Source: Caulobacteraceae bacterium (lineage in GTDB: Bacteria > Pseudomonadota > Alphaproteobacteria > Caulobacterales > Caulobacteraceae). Taken from it: a stretch of DNA of 64,000 nucleotides. The translations under genes were made by a program, and so were the position numbers. The stretch lies in the NCBI GenBank assembly GCA_019247715.1, contig JAFBAO010000101.1, positions 52,635 through 116,634 on the forward strand. Direction: 5' to 3'. The first letter of the stretch is position 1. Each line of letters opens with the position of its first letter. Shown in pieces: positions 58,187-64,000 of this stretch. The notes under the pieces are model-generated. The model was not told the DNA's origin. It did no database searches and saw only the letters and a program-made list of their open reading frames with translations.

Positions 58187-59110
58187 GTGCTGCGTTACCT
58201 CCTTCGGCGTCTCGCCGTGGCGATCCCCACCCTCTTCATCGTGGTCACCGCCGCCTTCTTCATGATGCGGGCCGCCCCGGGGAGTCCCTTCGACCTGGAC
58301 CGCAAGCTGCCGCCCGAGATCAAGAAGAACGTCGAGGCCAAGTTCGGCTTTAACAAGCCGCTGCTCGTCCAGTACGGCGATTATATCGTTGGCGTGCTGC
58401 ACGGTGATTTCGGCCCCTCGCTCAAGTATCGCGACAAGACCGTCGTGCAGATCATCCAGGAGAACTACCGTCCAAGCATGGTCATCGGCCTCTCCGCCTT
58501 CGTGCTGTCCATCGTCGTCGGCATCAATCTCGGCGTGATCGCGGCGATGCGGCAGAACGGCGCCTATGACTACGCGACCATGGCGGTCGCGATCGTGGGG
58601 GTCTGCATCCCGAGCTTCGTCACTGCGCCGCTCATGCAGCTGGCGTTCGGCGCCAAGCTCGGCTGGCTGCCCATCGCCGGCTGGGACGGCGGCGCGCCCC
58701 CCAACCTGGTGCTGCCGGTCCTGGTCCTCGCCCTGCCGCAGATCGCCATCATCTCGCGGCTGACCCGCGCCGGCATGATCGAGGCGCTGCGTTCGAACTA
58801 CGTGCGGACCGCCCGGGCCAAGGGGCTTCCCGAACCGGTGATCGTGCTCAAGCACGCGCTGCGCGCGGCCGTGCTGCCGCTGGTGAGCTACCTCGGCCCC
58901 GCCTGCGCGGGCCTGCTCACCGGCTCGCTGATCGTCGAACGGATCTTCAACCTTCCCGGACTCGGCAAGTTCTTCGTCACCAGCGCGCTCCAGCGCGACT
59001 ACACCGTGGTGATGGGCATGGTGATCTTCTACGCGGCGCTGATCCTCGCCCTGAATTTCCTCGCCGATCTGCTCTACGCGGCGCTCGATCCGCGGGTGCG
59101 CCTGGCGTGA
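58187..59110 (+). CDS. ABC transporter permease, OppB/DppB type
   Basis: A 307-residue inner-membrane permease from a GTG at 58187, with GGAGAAG about 10 bp before it. The N-terminal helix is YLLRRLAVAIPTLFIVVTAA. The EAA-type loop is RTARAKGLPEPVIVLKHALR, followed by GSLIVERIFNLPGLGKF, the OppB signature. Partner of the permease at 59121. No ATPase or binding protein is adjacent; the double ATPase at 7928 is a possible partner. Confidence 0.92.
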   Translation: MLRYLLRRLAVAIPTLFIVVTAAFFMMRAAPGSPFDLDRKLPPEIKKNVEAKFGFNKPLLVQYGDYIVGVLHGDFGPSLKYRDKTVVQIIQENYRPSMVIGLSAFVLSIVVGINLGVIAAMRQNGAYDYATMAVAIVGVCIPSFVTAPLMQLAFGAKLGWLPIAGWDGGAPPNLVLPVLVLALPQIAIISRLTRAGMIEALRSNYVRTARAKGLPEPVIVLKHALRAAVLPLVSYLGPACAGLLTGSLIVERIFNLPGLGKFFVTSALQRDYTVVMGMVIFYAALILALNFLADLLYAALDPRVRLA

Positions 59111-59120
59111 GGGCCAAGTC

Positions 59121-60026
59121 GTGAGCCAGATCACTCTCACCCCCGGCTCGCGGACCACCGAGCTGATGGGCCGGGCGGTCAAGGGTCGCAGCCTCTGGGA
59201 CGACGCGCGCCGGCGGCTGCTCAGGAACCGGGCCGCCGTGATTGGAATGGCGGTGCTGGCGCTGCTGGTCCTGGCCGCCGCGATCGGACCCTTCCTGGTT
59301 CCGTTCGCCTACGACGAGATCAACAAGAACGACGTCTGGGCCCCGCCGCTCGCCGCCGGCCACCTGCTGGGGGCCGACGCCCTCGGGCGCGACCTCCTGG
59401 CGCGGCTGCTCTGGGGCCTGCGGGTCTCCTTAGGGATCGGGGCGGTGGCGACGGCGGTGTCCCTGATCATCGGCGTCGCCTGGGGCGCCGCGGCCGGCTA
59501 CCTCGGGGGTGTGGTCGACGAGGCGATGATGCGGATCGTCGACGTCCTCTACTCGCTCCCCTACATCTTCTTCGTGATCCTCCTGATGGTCACCTTCGGC
59601 TCGAACATCGTGCTGATCTTCCTCGCCATCGGAGCGGTCGAGTGGCTGACCATGGCCCGGATCGTCCGCGGCCAGACCCTGTCGCTGAAGCAGAAGGAGT
59701 TCATCGAGGCCGCCCGCGCCGCCGGCCTCACCCGCGTGGCGATCATCGCCAGGCACATCGTGCCGAACCTGCTGGGACCGGTGGTGGTCTATGTGACCCT
59801 GACCATCCCCGGGATCATCCTCGCCGAGAGCTTCCTCTCCTTTCTCGGCCTCGGGGTGCAGCCGCCCATGGCCTCGCTGGGCACCCTGATCGCCGACGGC
59901 GCCCAGGACATGGAGCTCGCCCCCTGGCTGTTGATCTTCCCCTCGATCGCCATGGCGGTGACGCTGATGTGCTTCAACTTCATCGGCGACGGCCTTCGCG
60001 ACGCCATCGACCCCAAGGATCGCTGA
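59121..60026 (+). CDS. ABC transporter permease, OppC/DppC type
   Basis: A 301-residue second permease from a GTG 10 bp after the upstream stop. Features are the N-terminal OppC-type helix (AVIGMAVLALLVLAAAIGPF), HLLGADALGRDLLARLLWG, the EAA loop EAARAAGLTRVAIIARHIVP and SFLSFLGLGVQPPMASLG. Together with the preceding gene it forms the channel of a peptide-type importer. Confidence 0.92.
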   Translation: MSQITLTPGSRTTELMGRAVKGRSLWDDARRRLLRNRAAVIGMAVLALLVLAAAIGPFLVPFAYDEINKNDVWAPPLAAGHLLGADALGRDLLARLLWGLRVSLGIGAVATAVSLIIGVAWGAAAGYLGGVVDEAMMRIVDVLYSLPYIFFVILLMVTFGSNIVLIFLAIGAVEWLTMARIVRGQTLSLKQKEFIEAARAAGLTRVAIIARHIVPNLLGPVVVYVTLTIPGIILAESFLSFLGLGVQPPMASLGTLIADGAQDMELAPWLLIFPSIAMAVTLMCFNFIGDGLRDAIDPKDR

Positions 60027-60043
60027 CTGGAGGCTGACCGGGG

Positions 60044-61825
60044 CTAGTCGACCAGCCGCGGGGCCAGCACCATGGCCCCTGAAGCCCGCAGGCGCGCATC
60101 GTGCAGGATCTCGAGCAGGCGCCGGGCGTCCGGGTCGCCGGCGACGTCGTCGGCCGCGGTCAGCAGCCGGGCGCTGTCGGCGTCGGCGCCTCCGAGGAGC
60201 CGGGCGAGGACGGCCAGGGGGTGGGCGCCCACCGGGATCGGCTTCAGCCGCGCTTCGCCGGAGATCCGCGCCAGGGCCTTGGCTCGCTCCACGGCCTGCG
60301 GCAAGCCCCCGAGGTTGTCCACGAGGCCGAGACCGCGCGCCTGCGCCCCCGTCCACACGCGTCCCTTGGCGATCTCGCCCACCCGGGCCACGGGGATGCG
60401 CCGGCCTTGCGCGACCCTGGAGACGAAGCCGTTGTAGATCCGGTCGATCCAGGCTTTGAAGGCCCCCTGCTGGGCCTGGTTCATGGGCGCGCCGGGGTTG
60501 AAGGCGTCGGCGTAAGCGCCGCCCACGCTCAGGTCCCGAACGTCGACCCCGAAGCGGGAAAGAGCGTCGCCCACAGCGAACTTGCCGCCGAAGACCCCGA
60601 TCGAGCCGGTGAGGGTCGAGGGTTGGGCGACGATCTCGGAGGCCTCGGAGGAGACCCAATAGCCCCCCGACGCGCCGTAGGTTCCCATGCTGACCACCAC
60701 CGGCTTGCCGGCCGCCTTGGCCGCGCGAATCGCCGCCAGGATCTGCTCGGAGGCGGTGTCGGAGCCGCCCGGAGAGGAGAGGCGAAAGACGATCGCCTTG
60801 ACGTCCTTGTCGGCGGCGGCCGTCTCGAAGGCCTTGGCCACGTCGTCCGAGAAGATGGAGCCGCCCCCGCTGAAGGGGCTGGAGGACCCGCTCGTGCCGG
60901 TGATGATGGCGCCCTCGGCCTGGATGAGGGCGATGGCGGGAGCGCCGGCGGAGCCGAGGCTGGCCCGGCCCCTCGCCGCGTAGGTCGAGAAGGGGGCGAG
61001 CTTCGCCCCCTGGCCGGCCTCGCGCAGGATGGCGTTCTCCGCCTCCTTCACCTCGCCCACATGATCGATGAGGCCCTTGGCCTTCGCATCCTCCGCCGAG
61101 TACGGCCCGGCCTCGACCAGGGCCTTCACCGTGGCCGGCGCAAGCTTGCGGTCGGCGGCGACCGACGCGATGGCCGTGTCGTAGACCCCGCCCATCCAGG
61201 AAAGTTCCGACTCGCGGTGCGCCGGAGTGAAGTCGCTGTAGAGGTACGGGTTGACCGCGGTCTTGTACTCGTAGCGCTGCTGGTAGTCGGCCTGCACGCC
61301 GTACTTATCGAAGAAGCGCTTCAGGAAAACGCTCTCCAGGGCGACACCGGTGGCCTGGAAGGACGCGCCGGGCTGCATCCAGAGATCGCCGCTGGCCGCG
61401 CCCAGCTCATAGGTCGAGGTGACGACGCCGCTCGGATAGAGGCCCTGGCTCACCGCCACGATCGGCTTGCCGGCGGCCCGGAACCGCAGGAAGGCGGCGC
61501 GCAGCTCGTCGGCGGCGGCCGGGCTGATCCCGCCGTCGGGCAGCCGCACGAAAAGCCCCCCGACCTGGGAGTCGCCGGCGGCGCGCGCGAGCGCGGTCTC
61601 GATGCCGATCACCGACTGGCCGGCCGGGGCGAACAACGCCCGGCCTCCCTGCGGCTCCTGGTCGGTCAGCGGATTGCGCAGGTCCAGCGCCAGCACGGTC
61701 CTGGCCGGCAGCGCCGCCGGGCGGGAAGCGGCCACGGCGAGCCCCACCAGCGCCGCCGGAACCAGGATCGCGAACAGCAGCAGACCGACGAAGACGCCGG
61801 CCACGGTGATGAGGAACTGTTTCAT
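60044..61825 (-). CDS. sppA: Signal peptide peptidase SppA, 67K type
   Basis: A 593-residue membrane-bound serine protease that degrades cleaved signal peptides. One N-terminal anchor helix (VFVGLLLFAILVPAALVGLA). Two tandem protease folds follow, as in the E. coli 67K form. The general-base lysine is in RYEYKTAVNPY of the first half and the nucleophile serine in GASGGYWVSSEA of the second half, followed by STLTGSIGVFGG. Convergent with the oppC-type gene, 17 bp between stops. Confidence 0.94.
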   Translation of the reverse strand: MKQFLITVAGVFVGLLLFAILVPAALVGLAVAASRPAALPARTVLALDLRNPLTDQEPQGGRALFAPAGQSVIGIETALARAAGDSQVGGLFVRLPDGGISPAAADELRAAFLRFRAAGKPIVAVSQGLYPSGVVTSTYELGAASGDLWMQPGASFQATGVALESVFLKRFFDKYGVQADYQQRYEYKTAVNPYLYSDFTPAHRESELSWMGGVYDTAIASVAADRKLAPATVKALVEAGPYSAEDAKAKGLIDHVGEVKEAENAILREAGQGAKLAPFSTYAARGRASLGSAGAPAIALIQAEGAIITGTSGSSSPFSGGGSIFSDDVAKAFETAAADKDVKAIVFRLSSPGGSDTASEQILAAIRAAKAAGKPVVVSMGTYGASGGYWVSSEASEIVAQPSTLTGSIGVFGGKFAVGDALSRFGVDVRDLSVGGAYADAFNPGAPMNQAQQGAFKAWIDRIYNGFVSRVAQGRRIPVARVGEIAKGRVWTGAQARGLGLVDNLGGLPQAVERAKALARISGEARLKPIPVGAHPLAVLARLLGGADADSARLLTAADDVAGDPDARRLLEILHDARLRASGAMVLAPRLVD

Positions 61826-61931
61826 GCCGAGGTCCCAGAGGCGAGGGCCGCAGGCTTATCGCGAGCCAGCCGGCGGTGGGAAATGGTTTTGCGCCCTGAG
61901 GCCCGATCGGCGGCGACGCCGCCGCCGCGGC

Positions 61932-61980
61932 TGGTCGGAGTGGCAGGATTCGAACCTGCGGCCCCCGCGTCCCGAACGTA
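61932..61980 (-). tRNA. 3' half of a tRNA-Pro(CGG): probable integration-site (att) remnant
   Basis: On the minus strand the sequence gives anticodon loop TTCGGGA (anticodon CGG), a T-arm GCAGG-TTCGAAT-CCTGC, the 3' acceptor strand CACTCCG, then A and an encoded CCA. The 5' half (acceptor strand, D-arm) is absent; the upstream bases have no CGGAGTG match. Integrases often use the 3' half of a tRNA as attachment core, and a broken integrase gene lies 62 bp away. The intact tRNA would be expected at the other end of the element, right of the window. Confidence 0.75.
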
Positions 61981-62041
61981 GTTCCTTTAGCGCAAACATC
62001 TGATTTTCTTCGTCTTGTCGTGAGCAACTTCCCTGTTTTGT

Positions 62042-62733
62042 TCACGCCGATTCGGAACGTAGCCGGGATGTATTAGGGATGTGGCGTCGCGGCGACGCTG
62101 AGACCGCCGCCTGGTAGTCCGGCCTGTGGTGCGCGTAGTGCTCCTCCAAGACCTCCATGCTCATCCCGAGATAGCCCTTCGCCTCGAATGGGGGGACGCC
62201 CGCCTCCATGAGCCAGGTCGCGGCGGTGTGCCGGAGCCAATGGGGCGTGATCTCCGGAGGCAGTCCCGCATCGGCGACGATGGCGGCGAAGCTGCCCTTG
62301 ACTGAATCGACGGGTTCCCGGGCGTAGTGGACCACGCTCGCGATGGGAGGGGGAGCATCGTCGCCCGCGGCCTTAGCCGCTTCGACGGCCTTTTGGTTGG
62401 CCTTCGCGTCCATTCGCTCCCAGCGCGCGAGATGGGCGACGAGCCGCGCCGGCAGCTTGGCGGGAGGTCGGCGCTTGTTCGTCTCACGCTCGGCCTTCCC
62501 GCGCCTGATGATGGTGCGTTTGGAAAGATCGACGGACGGGTTAACCGGGCTCTTCCGGCCACACGAACCGGCGTCAACCGCCCTTTGCGGATTTCTGTGC
62601 GTAAGCTCGCGATTGTCAGTGGACCATCTGGCCAGAAGACGGCCACGGCCTCGGCCAGCGTCATGTGGTCATCCTGCGCCCAATGCTCAGGCGTGGGGTG
62701 ACGATAGACGCGGGCGAGGGGGTCGCGGGCCAT
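62042..62733 (-). pseudogene. Broken tyrosine recombinase with excisionase-like start
   Basis: The 3' part (62042 to about 62550) encodes the C-terminal half of a phage-type integrase: NPSVDLSKRTIIRRGKAERE, then HWLRHTAATWLMEAG with the HxxR catalytic pair and LGMSMEVLEEHYAHH with the Tyr. The first catalytic Arg and the N-terminal half are missing. Upstream, a different frame from ATG 62733 encodes an excisionase-like helix-turn-helix (LTIASLRTEIRKGRLTPVRV). The frames change near 62550. An internal deletion that joined the starts and ends of two adjacent genes explains this best. Confidence 0.72.
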
Positions 62734-62887
62734 TCACCTATCCCGCTTTTCGTCGGATGCTGGGGAGGTGGGATAAGCCTCCCTTTCCTTCACCACCTCA
62801 AGTTCCCGCAGCTTTTCGAAAAGTGCTTGCTGCCGCGTGGCGGCTCGACACCGCTCACGAGCGCGGCGCGCTTTTCTTCGGCGGCCG

Positions 62888-63419
62888 GCGAAGGCTGCTC
62901 ACCGTCACCGGCTCGGTCACCGGCACGATCTATCCCGGGACCACTATCAGCGGGACGGGCGTCGCCACCGGCACCCAGATCGTCAGCCAGGTCAGCGGCA
63001 CGGCCGGCGCGGCGGGGACCTATCTCGTCTCCATCCCCGAGCAGACCGTCTCGGCCACTACCATCAGCGGAACCTACGGCACCCTGACGGTCGGCGGCAC
63101 GGTCACCTTCACCAACAGCTTCAACGTCAACGTCGAAGACCTGCTGAAGAAGAACTTCCCCAACCTGACCGTGAAGGTCGCCCCGCAGTACGGCGCCCAG
63201 ACGGCCTCCAACCCGCAAGGGATTGTGGCCGGCAATCTCGTGCAGCTGATCGCCAAGGAAGTCCAGGGCCAGCGCACCGGGTTCTGCGCCTACAACGAGA
63301 AACTGCGCTCGCACCGGCTCATCCCCGACACTTCCAGCTTCAAGCAGAAGATGACCTCCGGGGTCTGGGGAGCGGTCATCCGCTATGCCGCGGGCGTCGC
63401 GCAGATGGTGGGGGTCTAG
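62888..63419 (+). pseudogene. 5'-truncated phage capsid-type protein (DUF2184-like) with embedded beta-module
   Basis: An open frame whose recognisable part begins about 62888. First comes a 60-residue beta-module (TISGTGVATGTQI to TVSATTISG). Then FNVNVEDLLKKNFPNLTVKV, APQYGAQTASNPQG, LRSHRLIPDTSSFKQK and a closing WGAVIRYAAGVAQMVGV, which resembles the end of phage major-capsid/DUF2184 proteins. No credible start codon or ribosome site exists; the frame upstream is antisense to the integrase remnant. The stop TAG is immediately followed by the ATG of the next phage gene. Confidence 0.55.
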
Positions 63420-64000
63420 ATGGCGCAAGCTCTCGCCCACACCGCCGCCGAGCGCAACAACCGCCCCGAGTCCGCTGGGGCCAAGGTCACCGTCGCCTCC
63501 AAGCTGCCGATGCCCTACCGAATGCGGGTCTTCAAGATGACCTCGTTCCACGAGCCGGTCATGGGCGGCGGCACCCGAGAGTCCCGTATCGCGCAGTTCG
63601 ATCGGGAAGTGTTCATCAACGGCGTCTCCAAGCGCATCGAGGACCAGTACGGCTGCGAGGTGGTCGGCGGCTACGCCCTCACCTACGGGGTCGACAAGGA
63701 CCTCTTCGATCGCTGGCTGGCGGCCAACAAGGATGAACCGATCGTCACCAAAAACCTGATCTACGCTCACGAGAGCGCCGAGCGGGTGGCTGTTCGGCGC
63801 CTTCTTCGCGCTCGCCGGGCCGGCCGCCATCTTCTACGCCGGGTCGTGGTGGGTCCCCTCACCGTCATTGATGACGGCGACACGGGCGATAGGTTCCTGC
63901 TTTACACGGCAAAAGACGGCGTCAGGGCCGAGTTGCAGATCATTGGGGACACCTTTTGGGCCACGCGGTCCCAGATGGCAGACATGTTCGACATTGATGC
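63420..64000 (+). CDS. Phage structural-type protein running into unrelated sequence (runs off window)
   Basis: Starts ATG 63420 directly after the capsid-like stop. Residues about 20-120 (KVTVASKLPMPYRMRVFKM, EPVMGGGTRESR, VVGGYALTYGVDKDLFDRWL, IVTKNLIYAHES) look like the small protein that follows the capsid gene in DUF2184-type phages. After AHES the frame changes character: a short Arg-rich stretch, then the RhuM-like sequence from about 63846. The bases of the Arg-rich stretch in another frame encode a hydrophobic LFGAFFALAGPAAIFYAGSW. The junction suggests recombination or deletion between phage genes. Confidence 0.5.
   Translation, partial: MAQALAHTAAERNNRPESAGAKVTVASKLPMPYRMRVFKMTSFHEPVMGGGTRESRIAQFDREVFINGVSKRIEDQYGCEVVGGYALTYGVDKDLFDRWLAANKDEPIVTKNLIYAHESAERVAVRRLLRARRAGRHLLRRVVVGPLTVIDDGDTGDRFLLYTAKDGVRAELQIIGDTFWATRSQMADMFDID
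63846..64000 (+). other. N-terminal fragment resembling RhuM family proteins (runs off window)
   Basis: From GTG 63846 or 63849 the frame gives TGDRFLLYTAKDGVRAELQI, then FWATRSQMADMFDID. This matches the FLLYxTEDGxTxxxVxxxxxTxWLxxxQMAxLF pattern that opens RhuM-type proteins found on prophages and genomic islands. It is continuous in frame with the upstream phage gene, so its own start is uncertain. Confidence 0.4.

Noticed and set aside
56813..59182. 789-codon minus-strand frame across the TonB receptor start and the OppB gene
   Set aside because: Crosses the intergenic region between two well-supported divergent genes and has only composition-biased sequence.
60044..61825. SppA catalytic residues possibly missing
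   Set aside because: On inspection both the lysine (YKTAVNPY) and the serine (ASGGYW) regions are present, so the enzyme looks functional.
61467..62003. Plus-strand frame ending in SEWQDSNLRPPRPER-like sequence
   Set aside because: This peptide is the familiar false translation of the antisense of a tRNA 3' end; the region is sppA antisense plus the tRNA fragment.
62790..63830. 346-codon minus-strand frame opposite the phage genes
   Set aside because: Antisense to frames with clear phage protein features; no ribosome site or motifs.

Overview
The window looks like chromosomal DNA of an alphaproteobacterium of the Caulobacteraceae, most likely Phenylobacterium or a close relative. The DNA is very GC-rich and tightly packed, with many 4-bp ATGA/GTGA gene overlaps. 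It carries an LPS gene string msbA - DUF374 acyltransferase - waaA - lpxK, a TonB-dependent receptor, several luciferase-like (LLM) flavoenzymes and an alphaproteobacterial-type SecA with a C-terminal SEC-C motif. The genus is inferred from gene content and style; no rRNA is present to prove it.

Layout. 1-3.7 kb: glnD (cut by the window start) divergent from trmD-rplS. 3.9-7.8 kb: a LysR regulator divergent from an NAD-dependent epimerase-like gene, then an rfbA/AGE-epimerase pair. 7.9-11.5 kb: a double-domain peptide ABC ATPase and three uncharacterised genes. 11.6-13.3 kb: mtnA plus a class II aldolase, a probable methylthioribose-phosphate salvage or shunt pair. 13.3-17.2 kb: the sulfate ABC operon sbp-cysT-cysW-cysA with a recognisable promoter. 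17.3-20.8 kb: a large autotransporter. 21.1-25.0 kb: phoR, purD and a phosphotransferase. 25.0-29.8 kb: lipid A/Kdo genes. 30-32.8 kb: a tyrosine phosphatase and coxG-coxM-coxS with no large subunit. 32.8-37 kb: GST, acyl-CoA thioesterase, LLM oxidoreductase and a degenerate trypsin/PDZ protein. 37.3-40.1 kb: secA. 40.3-47.5 kb: a catabolic-looking group (carotenoid oxygenase, alpha/beta hydrolase, LLM oxidoreductase, SDR, acyl-CoA synthetase, cyclase). 47.6-55.4 kb: small envelope and unknown genes, a diacylglycerol-kinase-like/metallophosphoesterase pair, two lone receiver proteins, another LLM enzyme and a GT61 glycosyltransferase. 55.4-61.8 kb: TonB receptor divergent from two Opp-type permeases, then sppA.

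The right end (about 61.93-64.0 kb) is a decayed integrated element. The 3' half of a tRNA-Pro lies at its left border as an attachment-site remnant. It is followed by a broken tyrosine integrase fused to an excisionase-like start, the 3' end of a phage capsid-type gene, and a phage gene that runs in frame into a RhuM-like sequence.

The most unusual signal is a family of interspersed repeats. Three copies of about 160-170 bp have the same two-part plan: one imperfect hairpin bounded by CTAGTGTGGTG-type ends, a short AT-rich linker, and a second hairpin bounded by CTAGTGTCCC / GGGACACTAG. Four or five partial copies also occur. In five places the CTAG terminus of the repeat supplies the TAG stop codon of the adjacent gene. 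No transposase for this family is visible in the window.
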